NCBI RefSeq assembly: GCF_016219575.1
Contig: NZ_JACRMG010000009.1
Coordinates: 124,001 to 188,000 of the forward strand
Direction: 5' to 3'
From: Bradyrhizobium sp.
Lineage (GTDB): Bacteria > Pseudomonadota > Alphaproteobacteria > Rhizobiales > Xanthobacteraceae
DNA: 64,000 bases
The notes beneath the pieces are model-generated. The model was given only the letters and a program-made list of their open reading frames with translations. It was not told where the DNA came from and did no database searches. The position numbers were made by a program, and so were the translations under genes. Position 1 is the first letter of the stretch, and the number at the start of each line of letters is the position of its first letter. Shown piece after piece: positions 1 to 11,040 of the stretch.

Positions 1-243
1 TTCTGGCCGCATCTCCTTGACCTTGGGCAGCATTTCCAGCCCCGTCATGCCGGGCATGTTGATGTCGGACAGGATCAGGATCAGCGAATGCTCTCTCGTC
101 TCGCCGACGCGCACCAGCGCGTCCGGCGCGGAATTGGCGAAGTCCATGATGAAGCGCTCCGCACGCAGGTCGCGGCGGAATTGCTGGCGGAACAACGCCT
201 CCACGTCGGGTTCGTCATCCACCACTAGAACCAGAACACTCAC
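1..243 (-). CDS. Response regulator receiver protein (partial, 3' end outside window)
   Basis: The reverse strand reads an open frame from a GTG codon at 243 to the window edge, giving the first 81 residues. It starts like a CheY-type receiver: a VVDDEPD acidic pocket near residues 7-13 and a phospho-acceptor Asp at about residue 60 in the LSDINMPGMTG motif. The GTG lies 2 nt after the stop codon of the GAF kinase, so the two are almost certainly one operon and translationally coupled. The kinase is therefore its likely phosphodonor. The output domain, if any, is not visible. Confidence 0.85.
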   Translation of the reverse strand, partial: MSVLVLVVDDEPDVEALFRQQFRRDLRAERFIMDFANSAPDALVRVGETREHSLILILSDINMPGMTGLEMLPKVKEMRPE

Positions 244-245
244 GG

Positions 246-3200
246 CTATCCTCTGGATTTTTCTGCAAAATTGCTTGTTCGCGGCAACACGATGCGGAAT
301 TCGGTGAAATGACCTTCGGAAGTATCCACGTCAATTGTGCCGCCATGTTGTTTCACGATGATGTCGTGGCTCATGGACAGGCCGAGGCCAGTCCCTTCGC
401 CCGCCGGCTTGGTGGTGAAGAAGGGGTTGAACATCCTCTCCCTTACCTCGGGCGGAATACCGGTACCGTTGTCGCGGATGCGGATTTCGACGGCATCGCC
501 GAGGCTTTTCGTGCTTGCCCGCAGCGTCGGCTCGAAGCGGGGCTCGCCGCCTTCCTTGCGACGCTTGGTCACGGCATAAAAACCATTCGAGACGAGATTG
601 AGGAAGACGCGGGTAATCTCCTGTGGAAACAGGTCGACTTGGCCCGCCTCTGGATCGAAATCGCGCTCCAGCGTGACGTTGAAGTCCGGCTTCTCGGCGC
701 GAGCGCCGTGATAGGCGAGGTTGAGGCTCTCGTCGAGCAGCGCGTTGATGTCGGACGGCCGGTGCTCGCCGCCGCCCTCGCGCGAATGCAGCAGCATGTT
801 CTTGACGATGGAATCGGCGCGCTTGCCGTGCTGGACCACCTTTTCCAGATTGTCCTTCAACAGCCCCGTCAGTTCGTTGACTTCGGCGCGCATCTTGTCG
901 CCGATGCCGGCCGGCTTGAGGACGTCGTTCAACTCCTCCGTTAATTCGGCGGACAGCGCCGCGAAATTGTTGACGAAGTTGAGCGGGTTCTTGATCTCGT
1001 GGGCGATGCCCGCAGTGAGCTGGCCGAGGGAAGCAAGCTTCTCGGTCTGTACCAGGCGGTCCTGCGCGGTGCGAAGATCGTCGAGGGATTGCGACAGGTC
1101 GCGGGTTCGCTGGTGCAGCTCCTTCAGCAGCCGGGCGTTTTCAATGGCGATCACCGCCTGTCTGGCGAATGTGCTTACCAGCTCGACCTGCTTGTCAGCG
1201 AAAGGACGCACTTCCTGCCGGTAGATGGCTATGCCACCAACCAATTCGTCCTCCTTCGACATTGGCACCAGCAGCAGGGTTCGGATACCAGCCACTTCGA
1301 CCGCTGCGACCGGCAAGGGGTCGCGGTCCAGGTAGGAGCGATGTTCGCGCATGTCGGGCACGTGTACCGCCCTTAGCGTTTGCCCAAGGACAGCGAGCGG
1401 GTTGTGGGGGCCGGGATGGACAGGGGTTCCGCTCTTCCACTGCTCGACGTAAGCCGGCGGCAGCGGGCCGTGGATTGCGACGCTGCGGAAATCTTCACCT
1501 TCTCGGAGCCACATTACGCCGCATTCCGCCTCGCAAAGCCGAGTTGCATTCGCCAGCATGCTTTGGAACACGGGCTCAAGCTCGCCCGGCGATGAGCTGA
1601 TGACTTGCAGCACCTCGGATGTCGCAACCTGCTGTTCCAGCGACTCCGACAGCTCGCGGGTGCGTTCCTGCACCTCCTCGAACAGGTGCACATTGCCGAT
1701 GGCGATCACCGCCTGGTCGGCGAAGGTTTGCAGCAGGCTGATCTGTTTCTCGCTGAAGGGATTCACCTCGGTCCGGCGCAGCACGATGCTGCCGATGCTT
1801 TCGCCCTCGCGGAGCAGCGGAACGGCAAGGACGGTCCGGACCTTGCTGCTGAGGGCGAATTCGCGTGAAACCGAAAACGCCTCAGCTTCGGGCGCCAGCA
1901 GGTCGTGCACATGCACGGATGTGTGATCGATGATGGCGCGCCCCGCCGCAAAGGCGCGGGTCATGGGCTGTCGATCCCAGACGGTCGGAATCGTCCCGTG
2001 ATGGGCCTCGATCGTCAGGTCGCCGCCATCCTTCAGCGTCACCAGCGCATCGTCAGCCTCGCAGAGTTCGCAGGCGCTTTCGACGATCGACCGGAGCACG
2101 GGTTTGACATCGGTCGGCGAGGAGGCAATCACGCGCAGGATATTGGCGCTGCCGGTCTGGTAGGTGAGCGCTTCGGACAGGTCGCGGGTCTTGGCCTGCA
2201 CCTCCTCGAACAGCCGCACATTGCCGATGGCGATCACAGCCTGATCGGCGAACGTCTGCAGCAGCGATATCTGCTTGTCGCTGAACGGATGCACCTCGGA
2301 GCGGCGGAGCACGATCGCGCCGATGCTCTCGCCCTCGCGCAGCAGCGGCACGCTGAGGATGGTACGGTGGCCCATGCGCAGCGACAGCTCGCGGCCGTCG
2401 GAGAAGTCGGCATTGGCTTCGTCGCGGAGGTCATGGACATGCACCGGCAACTGATCAACGAAGGCGCGGCCGGCGGTCCAGCGGCGGTTGATCGGCCATT
2501 TCTCGATTCCGATCGGAATTGGTCCGTGATGCGCGCTGATGCGCAGATATTCGCCGTCCTGCAGCACAGCCGCCGCGTCATAAGCATCGCAGAGCTCGCA
2601 GGCGCTTTCGACGATGGCTTGTAGCACCGGATTGATATCGGTCGGCGAGGAGGCAATCACCTTGAGGATATTGGCGCTGCCGGTCTGGTAGGTGAGGGCT
2701 TCCTCCAGGTCTCGCGTCTTGGCCTGCACCTCGTCGAACAGGCGGACGTTCTCGATGGCGATCACGGCCTGGTCGGCAAAGGTGGAGACCAACTCCACCT
2801 GCTTGTTCGAGTAGGGCTCAACGATCTTGCGGCCCAGAAACAGGACGCCGATCGGTTCGCCGCCGCGCATCAGGGGGACCCCGAGCAGGGATCGGTACCC
2901 TGCGGCCTGCTGCATGTCGGGAAACTGATAATCCGCGTCTGCCAACACGTCGGTGATCTGGACGGGGGCAGAGGCCAGCAAAGTTCGCCCGATCAGGCTG
3001 CCCTTTCCGGGCTGAAGCCTGAGCCCATCGGTGATTTTGACCCAGTCGATCGAAAAATTGTAGTTCGTTGCGTGGTAAAATCCGCGTTCGTCCTGCAAGG
3101 CGATGGCGCCCATGTCGGCATTGCAAAGGCGCGCGGCCGATTCCGTCAGCGTGTCGAGCACGGCTTGCAGGTCGAATGCCGAGCGGCTGATCAACTTCAG

Positions 3201-6200
3201 CACGTCAGCGGTCGCAGTCTGCTGCTGCAGGGCTTCGCTCACTTCTGCGGTGCGCGCCTGCACCTCGTCGAACAGGCGGACGTTCTCGATCGCGATGACA
3301 GCCTGGTCGGCGAAGGTCTGCACCAGCTCGATCTGCCGGTCCTCGAACGAGCCCACGTTAAACCGAAACAGGTTGATGACACCGAATGCCTCGCCTTCGC
3401 GCGTAAGAGGGACGCCGAGGGCTGCCCGGAAGCCCATGAGCTTTTGCGCGTCGAGCCGCTTGAAGTCCGGATCGGCGAGCACGTCGGGTATGTGTATGGT
3501 GTGGCCGTCGATGATCGTTCGTCCGAATACCGTGCCGCGGTCCGCCTTCGTCGAGTATGTGGAGAACTGATCGACCCATGCGGGCGGGCAGCCGAACGTT
3601 GCGGCAAGCCTGAAATCGCCATCGTCCCTGTATCGTATTGTCCCGATGTCCGCGTCGCACAGGTGGCAGGCGGATGCCAGAAGGGCATCCAGCACGGTTT
3701 TCAGGTCGAATGCCGAGCGGCTGATGACCTTGAGCACATCGGCGGTCGCCGTCTGCTGCCGCAGGGCCTCCGTGAGATCGCGCGTCCTGGCCTGCACCTC
3801 GTCGAACAGGCGAACGTTCTCAATCGCAATGACGGCCTGGTCGGCGAAGGTCGATACCAGCTCGATCTGCTTGTCCGAGAATGGCCGCACGCTCCTGCGG
3901 CACAGGCTGAGCACGCCGATCGGAAGCCCGTCGCGCAGCAGGGGCACCCCCAGGAAGGTCCGGTATCCCGCTTTCGCCTGATATTCGCCGTGGGTGTATT
4001 CCGGGTCGGTAAGAACGTCGGCCACCTGAACGGCCTTTCGCTCCTGCAGCGCACGGCCCACCACGGTGCCGCGCCCCGGTCGGAGCGGCGCCGTCCTGGT
4101 GAACTCGACCCAGTCGGGCGGGAAGTTGTGGTTGGTGACATGGTAGAAGTCGCCGTCATCGCCCTGCCGCGTCACCGTCGCCATGTCGGCGTCGCACAGC
4201 AAGGCGGCTGAAACCGTCAGCGTATCGAGCACGGTATGCAGGTCGAACGCCGAGCGGCTGATGACCTTCAGGACATCGGCGGTCGCCGTCTGCTGTTGCA
4301 GCGCTTCGGCCAGGTCATCGGTGCGATGACGGAGCTCGTCGAACAGGCGAACGTTCTCGATCGCGATCACGGCCTGGTCGGCGAAGGTGGTGACGAGGTC
4401 GATCTGTTTCTGCGTGAACGGCTCGACGCGCTGCCGCGCCAGCACGATCACGCCGATCGGTTCGTTCTCGCGCAACAGGGGGACGCCGAGCGTGGTGCGC
4501 TGGCCCGCCAGCGAGGTCGTCTCCCGCAGCGTATAGTCGGGATCGGCCACGACATCCGCGATCTGGACCGGACGCCGTTCGAGCACTGCGCGGCCGGTGA
4601 CCGTGCCACGGTTGACGGGCAGCGGATTGTTGGTGAGGAAGTCGATGTAAGCTTCGGTGTAGCCGACCGCGGCTCCTGCCCGGTATTCTTCGCCCACGCG
4701 GCGCATGATGAAGGCCATGTCTGCATCGCAGAGCTGCGCTGCGGAATTCACCAGGGTGTTGAGCACGGGCTGCAGGTCGAAGGTCGAGCGGCTGATGGTC
4801 TTCAGCACGTCGCCGACCGCGGTCTGCTGTTGCAGCGATTCGCTCAACTCCTCGGTGCGCCGCTGCACCTCGTTGAACAGTCCGACATTCCTGATCGCGA
4901 TCACGGCCTGGTCGGCGAAGGTCTGGACGAGCGTCAGCTGCTTCTCGGACAGCCTGAAGCCGGACTGCGGGTGGCCGAGAATGATCGTGCCGATGCCCTC
5001 ATCATCGTGAATCAGGGGAACAAAGGTTACGCTTCGAAAGCCGCCGGCAGCGCTGGCCTTGCGGGTGAACTCGGGTGTCTCAGGAGCGGCGGTGTCGGGA
5101 ATTTCGATAATGCGGCGCTCGAGTATCGCGCGTGCCGAGGGGGTACGTTCCGGATCAAACGGCACCGGATAGACGGCCGCCGCTCCCGAGAAATCAAAGT
5201 TCGGCTGAAGCGTCGCCAGCGCATTCCAATGCAGCTTGTCGTCCTTCACTGTTGTGATCACTGCAGTGCATGGTGCGAAAAGTGTTGCTGCGCTGTTCAC
5301 GATCGCGTCGAACACCGGCTGCACGTCCGATGGTGAACTGGCGATGACTTTCAGGATGTCGGCGGTCGCGGTCTGTCGTTCCAGCGCTTCCTGTGTCTCG
5401 TTGAACAATCGCGTGTTCTCGATGGCGATCACCGCCTGGTCGGCGAAGGTGCGCAGCAGCTCGGCATGGTGCGCCGCCCAGGCTCCGGGTTGCTCGCGGG
5501 TGACGCTGATCATGCCGAGCACGGCGCCTTCGCGCATCAGCGGTGTCAAAAGCATCGCGCGGTAGCCCCGCAAACGCGCGATGTCGCGCAACATCGGTGG
5601 TACGCCGGCGTCGGACTCGGTATCTTCGATGCGGCCCATGCGGCCGTCGCTTATCATCGCGAACGGCGGGAAGTCGGCAATCGGGCGCGGGAACATCGCG
5701 GCCAGCGCCGTGTCGGCTGGCGCGGTGGTCGGCGTGAAGGCCACCAGATACAGCACACCGTTGACGAGGCGGAACACGGTGGTCGAAAAGCCGCCGAGCA
5801 GCCGCTTCGAACTGGCGGCGATCGCGTCAAACACCGGCTGCACGTCGGAGGGCGAGGAGGCGATCACCTTCAGGATGTCGGCGGTGGCGGTCTGCCGCTC
5901 CAGTGCCTCCTGCGTCTCATTGAACAGCCGCGCATTCTCGATTGCGATCACCGCCTGGTCGGCGAAGGTCTGGACAATCGCGAGTTGCCTCTCGGTAAAC
6001 CGGAAGCCGGTTTGTGGGCTCGTGAAGATAATGGTGCCGATGCCTCGCTCCCCATCGAGCAACGGCACGAAGGTTATGGACCGAAAAGCGCCGGCAGCGG
6101 CGACCCCGCGCGTCATCTCCGGGGTATCGGGGGCATCGATGTCGGGTATTTCGATGATGCGGCGTTCGAGCATCGCCCGCGCCGAGGGCGCGCGTTCAGG

Positions 6201-6602
6201 GTCGAATGCGATTGGATAAACGGTGCGCCCATGCTCGACGTCAAACCCCGAGATTGAAGCTGCCGTGGCGCCCCAATGCAGCTTGCCGTCCTTCAGGGTC
6301 GTGATTGTCACCGCGCAAGGCGCGAACAGGTTTGCCGCACTGTTGACGATCGCTTCGAACACCGGCTGAACATTGGACGGCGAGGCCGCGATCACCTTGA
6401 GAATATCGGAGGCCGCACTCTGGCGCTCGTGCGCCAAGGCCAGCTCGCGCCGCAGGTTGGCGTTCTCGATCTCGAGTTCGACCTGGCGGCCCTTCGCCTC
6501 GTCGCGTTCGGCGCGGGTGGTTTCGAGGCGCGACTCGATCTCGGCGATGGCTGATTCCAGCTCATCGATCGCGACCGACATGTCCTCGGGAAGAACAGCC
6601 AT
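246..6602 (-). CDS. Soluble sensor histidine kinase with ten tandem GAF domains
   Basis: This 2118-residue protein has no signal peptide or membrane segment. Residues 1-60 are a charged coiled coil. Ten GAF-like units of about 172-183 residues follow, beginning near residues 65, 237, 410, 593, 771, 950, 1128, 1306, 1481 and 1658. Each ends in a near-identical linker helix ([15 protein letters not shown] type). A kinase core follows, with the phospho-acceptor His1868 in [10 protein letters not shown], an N box near residue 2000 (NLVSNG) and glycine-rich DNGTGIPP and GTGLGLSMS motifs. GAF domains usually bind small molecules, cyclic nucleotides or haem, or sense redox; the ligands here cannot be read from sequence. 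The partner is the response regulator 2 nt downstream. ATG 6602 is preferred because the next ATG (6581) has a purine-rich site too close to it. Confidence 0.93.
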   Translation of the reverse strand: MAVLPEDMSVAIDELESAIAEIESRLETTRAERDEAKGRQVELEIENANLRRELALAHERQSAASDILKVIAASPSNVQPVFEAIVNSAANLFAPCAVTITTLKDGKLHWGATAASISGFDVEHGRTVYPIAFDPERAPSARAMLERRIIEIPDIDAPDTPEMTRGVAAAGAFRSITFVPLLDGERGIGTIIFTSPQTGFRFTERQLAIVQTFADQAVIAIENARLFNETQEALERQTATADILKVIASSPSDVQPVFDAIAASSKRLLGGFSTTVFRLVNGVLYLVAFTPTTAPADTALAAMFPRPIADFPPFAMISDGRMGRIEDTESDAGVPPMLRDIARLRGYRAMLLTPLMREGAVLGMISVTREQPGAWAAHHAELLRTFADQAVIAIENTRLFNETQEALERQTATADILKVIASSPSDVQPVFDAIVNSAATLFAPCTAVITTVKDDKLHWNALATLQPNFDFSGAAAVYPVPFDPERTPSARAILERRIIEIPDTAAPETPEFTRKASAAGGFRSVTFVPLIHDDEGIGTIILGHPQSGFRLSEKQLTLVQTFADQAVIAIRNVGLFNEVQRRTEELSESLQQQTAVGDVLKTISRSTFDLQPVLNTLVNSAAQLCDADMAFIMRRVGEEYRAGAAVGYTEAYIDFLTNNPLPVNRGTVTGRAVLERRPVQIADVVADPDYTLRETTSLAGQRTTLGVPLLRENEPIGVIVLARQRVEPFTQKQIDLVTTFADQAVIAIENVRLFDELRHRTDDLAEALQQQTATADVLKVISRSAFDLHTVLDTLTVSAALLCDADMATVTRQGDDGDFYHVTNHNFPPDWVEFTRTAPLRPGRGTVVGRALQERKAVQVADVLTDPEYTHGEYQAKAGYRTFLGVPLLRDGLPIGVLSLCRRSVRPFSDKQIELVSTFADQAVIAIENVRLFDEVQARTRDLTEALRQQTATADVLKVISRSAFDLKTVLDALLASACHLCDADIGTIRYRDDGDFRLAATFGCPPAWVDQFSTYSTKADRGTVFGRTIIDGHTIHIPDVLADPDFKRLDAQKLMGFRAALGVPLTREGEAFGVINLFRFNVGSFEDRQIELVQTFADQAVIAIENVRLFDEVQARTAEVSEALQQQTATADVLKLISRSAFDLQAVLDTLTESAARLCNADMGAIALQDERGFYHATNYNFSIDWVKITDGLRLQPGKGSLIGRTLLASAPVQITDVLADADYQFPDMQQAAGYRSLLGVPLMRGGEPIGVLFLGRKIVEPYSNKQVELVSTFADQAVIAIENVRLFDEVQAKTRDLEEALTYQTGSANILKVIASSPTDINPVLQAIVESACELCDAYDAAAVLQDGEYLRISAHHGPIPIGIEKWPINRRWTAGRAFVDQLPVHVHDLRDEANADFSDGRELSLRMGHRTILSVPLLREGESIGAIVLRRSEVHPFSDKQISLLQTFADQAVIAIGNVRLFEEVQAKTRDLSEALTYQTGSANILRVIASSPTDVKPVLRSIVESACELCEADDALVTLKDGGDLTIEAHHGTIPTVWDRQPMTRAFAAGRAIIDHTSVHVHDLLAPEAEAFSVSREFALSSKVRTVLAVPLLREGESIGSIVLRRTEVNPFSEKQISLLQTFADQAVIAIGNVHLFEEVQERTRELSESLEQQVATSEVLQVISSSPGELEPVFQSMLANATRLCEAECGVMWLREGEDFRSVAIHGPLPPAYVEQWKSGTPVHPGPHNPLAVLGQTLRAVHVPDMREHRSYLDRDPLPVAAVEVAGIRTLLLVPMSKEDELVGGIAIYRQEVRPFADKQVELVSTFARQAVIAIENARLLKELHQRTRDLSQSLDDLRTAQDRLVQTEKLASLGQLTAGIAHEIKNPLNFVNNFAALSAELTEELNDVLKPAGIGDKMRAEVNELTGLLKDNLEKVVQHGKRADSIVKNMLLHSREGGGEHRPSDINALLDESLNLAYHGARAEKPDFNVTLERDFDPEAGQVDLFPQEITRVFLNLVSNGFYAVTKRRKEGGEPRFEPTLRASTKSLGDAVEIRIRDNGTGIPPEVRERMFNPFFTTKPAGEGTGLGLSMSHDIIVKQHGGTIDVDTSEGHFTEFRIVLPRTSNFAEKSRG

Positions 6603-6730
6603 TCCAACGATCCGTGCCCGGCGAGGCGCGGCCGATTGGCCCGTCGCGTCGCGGTTCCAGCCGGATTATTTCATCCCGGACGCGTTAGAGCCAGCGCCCA
6701 CCGACCTCCCAAGGCAGCCTTTCCGCACAG

Positions 6731-6753
6731 AAAAGGCCGGGTGGTGCCCGGCC
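6731..6753 (-). terminator. Rho-independent terminator after the ThDP enzyme gene
   Basis: Read leftwards, GGCCGGG and CCCGGCC form a perfect 7-bp stem around a 5-nt loop, followed by TTTT. It begins 3 nt beyond the stop codon of the ThDP enzyme at 6757, so it should separate that transcript from the GAF kinase gene. Confidence 0.75.
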
Positions 6754-6756
6754 GGC

Positions 6757-8391
6757 TCAGGTGCCCGGCCGCGACACCTCGGTCTCCTTGCTGGTGATGA
6801 ACTCCAGCAGCACCGGCACGCCCTCCTGCGTCTTCTGGATGCCGCGCTTGATGGCGGGGATGATGTCCTCGGGCCTGGTGACGCGCTCGCCATGGCCGCC
6901 GAAGGCGCGCGCCATCGCGGCATAGTCGCCGGAAATGTCGGTCGAGCGGTATTTCTCGGTCGAGATCGGCATCACCTTCAGTTCGATCGCCATGGAGAAG
7001 TTGTTGAGCAGGATCGACATGATCGGGATGCGCTCGCGCACCGCCGTCTCGAAATCCATGCCGGTGAAGCCGATCGCGGCGTCGCCCCAGACGTTGATGC
7101 AGAGCTTGTCGGGCCTGGCGAGCTTGGCGCCCATGGCAAGCCCGAGGCCGTAGCCGAGCTGGGTGGTCTTGCCCCAGCCGATATAGGAGAGCGGCTCGAC
7201 CGCCTTCCAGAACGGCGACAGCTGGTCGCGCGGGCTGCCGGCATCATGGGTGATGATGGTGTTCCTGATGTCGACGGTGTGCTGCAAATCCCAGAGCACG
7301 CGATAGGGATTGAGCGGCGCGTCGCCGGAGGTCAGCTTCGGCATCCACTTGGCGAGCCACTCCTTGTGCGAGGCCGCGATCTCGGCGGCCACCGCACTGT
7401 GGTCACGGTCGGTCTTGACGGTCTTGCCGATCTCCTCCAGCAGCGCATCGAGCACGAGGCCGGCATCGCCGACCAGACCGATCTTTGCCTCGACGTCCTT
7501 GTTGAGATGATTGGGATCGAGCGTGGCGTGGATGATGGTCTTGCCCTTGGGCATGGCGATGCCGAAGGAGGTTTCCGTGAAGGAGCAGCCGACGCCGAAG
7601 ATTACATCGGCCTCGGCCAAAAATTTCGGCACGGCGCGCGGCACGGCGAGACCGCCCGAGCCGAGCGACAGCGGATGCGTCTCCGGGAAGGACGACTTGC
7701 CGCCGAGGCTGGTCGTGACGGGGATCGCGAGCCGCTCGGCCAGCCGCTTCAATTGCGGCCAGGCCTTTGCGTAGTGCACGCCCTGGCCGGCATAGATCAC
7801 CGGCCGCTTTGCCGCGACCAGCATCGCGGCCGCCTCCTTGACGTGCAGGGGATCGGCGCCATAGCGGGTGCGCAGCACCGGCGTGTAGTTGAGCGGCTCC
7901 GGCACCTCCTCATTCCACATGTCGGCGGGAATCTCGACGATGACGGGCCCGCCGCGGCCGTTCTTCAATTTGGTGAAGGCGCGGCGAAAGATGTTGCAGA
8001 CTTCGCTGGCGAGGATGATCGGCTCGGAGGACTTCGAGAACGCCTTCATCGCCTGGCTGGAATTGAAATTGGGATCGATGTTGGCGAGCCTGCGCGCATA
8101 GCCCATCGGCAGCACCAGAACGGGCACCGACTCGCCGTAGCATTGCGCCACGCCGCCCATGGCGTTCTCCGCGCCCGGACCATGCTGCATGCAGAAGGCG
8201 CCGATGCTGCCGCCCGAGGTGACGCGGGAGATCGCATCCGCCATGTGCACGCCGATGCGCTCCTGGCGCACCATGACCGGGCGGATGTCGGCGTTGGCGG
8301 CGAATTCGATGAGGTGGTTGACCGGATAGCCGCAGAGGATCTCGATGCCCTCGCGCTTCATGATCTCCGCAATCGCAGCACCCAGCTTCAT
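6757..8391 (-). CDS. Thiamine-diphosphate-dependent enzyme, acetolactate synthase-like
   Basis: The 544-residue protein has the three-domain layout of the acetolactate synthase/benzoylformate decarboxylase superfamily. The N-terminal Pyr domain carries the cofactor-activating Glu44 (RQERIGVH). A central domain follows, then a C-terminal PP domain with the GD...NN ThDP/Mg motif (GDAAIGFTG ... ILLNN). Substrate is unknown; no regulatory subunit of a true acetolactate synthase is adjacent. The frame stays open far upstream, but the Met at 8391 gives the family-typical N-terminus (MKLGAAIAEIMKREG), so the extension is rejected. It is 148 nt downstream of the beta-CASP hydrolase gene on the same strand and is followed directly by a terminator. 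Confidence 0.88.
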   Translation of the reverse strand: MKLGAAIAEIMKREGIEILCGYPVNHLIEFAANADIRPVMVRQERIGVHMADAISRVTSGGSIGAFCMQHGPGAENAMGGVAQCYGESVPVLVLPMGYARRLANIDPNFNSSQAMKAFSKSSEPIILASEVCNIFRRAFTKLKNGRGGPVIVEIPADMWNEEVPEPLNYTPVLRTRYGADPLHVKEAAAMLVAAKRPVIYAGQGVHYAKAWPQLKRLAERLAIPVTTSLGGKSSFPETHPLSLGSGGLAVPRAVPKFLAEADVIFGVGCSFTETSFGIAMPKGKTIIHATLDPNHLNKDVEAKIGLVGDAGLVLDALLEEIGKTVKTDRDHSAVAAEIAASHKEWLAKWMPKLTSGDAPLNPYRVLWDLQHTVDIRNTIITHDAGSPRDQLSPFWKAVEPLSYIGWGKTTQLGYGLGLAMGAKLARPDKLCINVWGDAAIGFTGMDFETAVRERIPIMSILLNNFSMAIELKVMPISTEKYRSTDISGDYAAMARAFGGHGERVTRPEDIIPAIKRGIQKTQEGVPVLLEFITSKETEVSRPGT

Positions 8392-8539
8392 GACGGCTTT
8401 CTCCCCGATGCGGCCGGTGTAAGCCCCGGCCTGGGGATAGTTGGAACAGGATTTTGCCGCGGGGTAAAGCGCGCCCGGCGCCGGGCCGCGAAGCTCTGTT
8501 ATGCATCCGCATGCGTTGCGCGCGCGGATGCTGCCCTTT

Positions 8540-10138
8540 CTAGCCGGTATTCTCCAGCGCGCGGCGCAGGCGGCGGATGATGACGCCGCGCGAACGGTCG
8601 TCGGCGGCCGCGCGGACCTGATCGTTGATGTCGAGGATGAGCCGCGACATGTCGTTGTGCCAGTCGAGATGCGTGACCGCTTCCGGCGCGAGGCGGTGGC
8701 GGCGTTCGCCATCCAGCAGCCGCGGCTCGGCGGCTGCAAGTTCATAGACGTCGTCCAGCATCGGCTGGTAGATCCTCGCGGCCGGGATGATGCGTTCGGC
8801 TACCCGGCCGGCAAGTCCCGCGATGGCTTCTTCCTCGCCATGGACGAGGAAGAGGCCGCGCTCGATCGGGCGGCGCGCCGCAATCCAGCGCGCGACTTCC
8901 GCTCCGTCGGCATGACCGGAATATTCATCGATCATGCGGATGCGGGCGGCCACCCTGATCTCTTCGCCCTGGATGCGCACGGCCTTGGCGCCATCCTGCA
9001 GGAAGCGGCCCAGCGTGCCGTGCGCCTGGTAGCCGACCAGCAGCACGGTGGCGCGGCTGTTCCACAGCCAGCGCTTGAGATGGTGCCGGATGCGGCCGGC
9101 GTCGCACATGCCGCTGGCGGCGATGACGATGTGGAAGCCGGTGAGTTTGGCGATCGCCTTGCTTTCGTTGACCGTCTCGGTGAAGCGCAGGTGAGGCGAG
9201 CTGAAAATGCGGTTGATGTCGACGTCGGCGTCCAGGCTTGCCGCATGCTTGCGGAACACGTCGGTGGCGCCGATCGCCAGCGGCGAATCCAGGAAAATCG
9301 GCGCAGCCGGCACGTCGCCGCGCTCCATGAGGGCGACGAGATCGACCAGCAGCTCCTGGGTGCGCTCGACCGCGAAGGCCGGAATGAGCAACGCGCCCCT
9401 GGCGCTCGCGGCCTCGCGGACTTCCGCGGCCAGGCGCTCGCGGCGCTGCTGCGGCGTGGTGGGAGCACGAATGCGGTCGCCATAGGTCGATTCCGAAATC
9501 ACATAGTCGAAGCCGGAAGGAGCCTTGGGATCGGGCTGCAGCAGCTTTGCTTCCGGGCCGATATCGCCCGACGCAAGCAGGCGAAGCGGACGGCCGGACG
9601 GCGCCGCATTGGCGAATTCGATTTCGACCGAGGCCGAGCCGAGCAGATGGCCCGCGTTCCAGTAGCGGGCGCGAACGCCGGGTATCACGTCGATCCAGCT
9701 CTCATAGTCGACCGGCCGGAACGACTGCAGCGATGCGACGGCGTCGGCCTGGGTATAGATCGGCGTCACCTCGGATCGCCCGCGCGCGGCATTGCGGCGA
9801 TTGAGGGAGGCGACCTCCGCCTCCTGGATGTTGCCGGCATCCGGCAGCATCCAGGAGCAGAGGTCGATGGTTCCGCGCGTCGCAAGGATGCTGCCGTCAA
9901 AGCCCTCGCGGACCAGCTTCGGCAACATGCCGCTGTGATCGATGTGGGCATGGGTCAGGAGCACGGCGCGAATATCGGCAGGACGAAACGGGAAGGCGCC
10001 GTAGTTGAGCTCCTTCAGCGTCTTCTGGCCCTGGAACAATCCGCAATCGATCAGGAAGCGTCCGGATGCGGTCTCCACCAGATAGCACGAGCCGGTCACG
10101 GTACGGGCGGCGCCGCAAAATCGAAGGGTGACGCTCAT
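8540..10138 (-). CDS. Beta-CASP metallo-beta-lactamase fold hydrolase (Cft2/YSH1-like)
   Basis: The 532-residue protein starts with a metallo-beta-lactamase domain whose metal motif THAHIDH holds His63, His65, Asp67 and His68. A beta-CASP insertion and a further C-terminal motif (GYQAHGTLG, then SGHADG) follow, the hallmark of RNA-processing nucleases such as CPSF-73, RNase J and archaeal homologues. Substrate in bacteria is uncertain; RNA cleavage is the family expectation. ATG 10138 has a GGAGAG site and lies 14 nt after the PRPP synthetase-like gene. It is thus the third gene of a phosphorylase-synthetase-hydrolase operon. Confidence 0.87.
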   Translation of the reverse strand: MSVTLRFCGAARTVTGSCYLVETASGRFLIDCGLFQGQKTLKELNYGAFPFRPADIRAVLLTHAHIDHSGMLPKLVREGFDGSILATRGTIDLCSWMLPDAGNIQEAEVASLNRRNAARGRSEVTPIYTQADAVASLQSFRPVDYESWIDVIPGVRARYWNAGHLLGSASVEIEFANAAPSGRPLRLLASGDIGPEAKLLQPDPKAPSGFDYVISESTYGDRIRAPTTPQQRRERLAAEVREAASARGALLIPAFAVERTQELLVDLVALMERGDVPAAPIFLDSPLAIGATDVFRKHAASLDADVDINRIFSSPHLRFTETVNESKAIAKLTGFHIVIAASGMCDAGRIRHHLKRWLWNSRATVLLVGYQAHGTLGRFLQDGAKAVRIQGEEIRVAARIRMIDEYSGHADGAEVARWIAARRPIERGLFLVHGEEEAIAGLAGRVAERIIPAARIYQPMLDDVYELAAAEPRLLDGERRHRLAPEAVTHLDWHNDMSRLILDINDQVRAAADDRSRGVIIRRLRRALENTG

Positions 10139-10152
10139 GCGCAGGTCTCTCC

Positions 10153-11040
10153 TCAAGTCAACTCGCGGCGCAGGGCGGCGGCGAGTACGGCGTCGAGCGG
10201 GATGGCGTTGGTCGGATGCGCGACACTGGATGTCGAGCGAACCGAGCGGATGCCCGCACGGGCAAATTCGCCGGTCATTTCCGGCGGAAACAACGCATGG
10301 GTAATGACGGCGTCGATCGTTGCGGCGCCCGCTTCCGTGAGCGTTCGCGCGCAGGTCGTCAGCGTGCCGCCGGAGGAGACGATGTCGTCGACCAGCAGCA
10401 CCGGCCGCCCGGCTACCGCGGGCTGGCCGGCAAAATCGATTTCCACCGAGCGGTCGCCGCGGCGTATCTTGCGTCCGACCGCACAGGCAAGCCCGAGCCG
10501 GGTTGCGAGGTCGCTGACCCAGGGCCGCGATTCCGCGTCGGGACCGGCCACGATGGTGGCGCTGTCGATGCCGGCAAGCGCGCCGGCAATCGCGGGCATC
10601 GCGGAGAGATTGTCGGCTTCGATGCCGGGAAACACCGCCTCGATGTCGGCGGTGCGATGCAGATGCGCATCCACCGTGACCACGCGGTCGACCGTCGCCG
10701 CAAGTAGGCGGCCCACCGTACGCTGGCTGATCGCCTCGCCGGGATGGAACGCCGCATCCTGGCGCATGTAGCAGAGATAGGGCGCGACCAGCACGAGACG
10801 CTTCGCGCCCTCGCGCCGCAGCGCCTCGGCCGCAAACAGGATCGCGATCAGCTTGTCGTTCGGCCGGTCGAGTGAAGCGTAGATGATGCTGGCCGGTGCG
10901 GCGGAGCCGACCGTCACGCGAATCTCGCCGTCGGGAAACCGGTGGATCGCGATGTCCTGCAGCGGCAGGCCGAGCCGCTCCGCCAGCCGTCTCGCGTCGG
11001 CCGCACCCGAAGGCAGGCAGTGCAGGACGGCCGTGCTCAC
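10153..11040 (-). CDS. Ribose-phosphate pyrophosphokinase-like protein (divergent PRPP synthetase)
   Basis: The 295-residue protein resembles PRPP synthetases but is shorter than the usual 310-320 residues. Visible motifs are FPDGEIRV near the N-terminus, the ATP-binding loop YLCYMRQD, and the ribose-phosphate binding loop [14 protein letters not shown]. The usual reaction is ribose 5-phosphate plus ATP to PRPP plus AMP. Its GTG start (11040-11038) overlaps the TGA of the upstream phosphorylase as GTGA, implying translational coupling. That pairing suggests PRPP is linked to ribose phosphates released by nucleotide phosphorolysis. A housekeeping prs gene probably exists elsewhere; this copy looks specialised. 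Confidence 0.86.
   Translation of the reverse strand: MSTAVLHCLPSGAADARRLAERLGLPLQDIAIHRFPDGEIRVTVGSAAPASIIYASLDRPNDKLIAILFAAEALRREGAKRLVLVAPYLCYMRQDAAFHPGEAISQRTVGRLLAATVDRVVTVDAHLHRTADIEAVFPGIEADNLSAMPAIAGALAGIDSATIVAGPDAESRPWVSDLATRLGLACAVGRKIRRGDRSVEIDFAGQPAVAGRPVLLVDDIVSSGGTLTTCARTLTEAGAATIDAVITHALFPPEMTGEFARAGIRSVRSTSSVAHPTNAIPLDAVLAAALRRELT

Noticed and set aside
246..6602. CRISPR-like regular spacing of repeated DNA
   Set aside because: The repeats are about 530 bp apart, in frame, and encode GAF linker helices.
8473..8486. 14-bp perfect palindrome GCCCGGCGCCGGGC
   Set aside because: A pure GC palindrome is likely by chance in this composition and has no U-run or positional logic.
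8392..8745. N-terminal extension of the ThDP enzyme
   Set aside because: It overlaps the 3' part of the beta-CASP gene on the same strand, is Arg/Ala-rich and lacks family similarity; Met 8391 gives the normal start.
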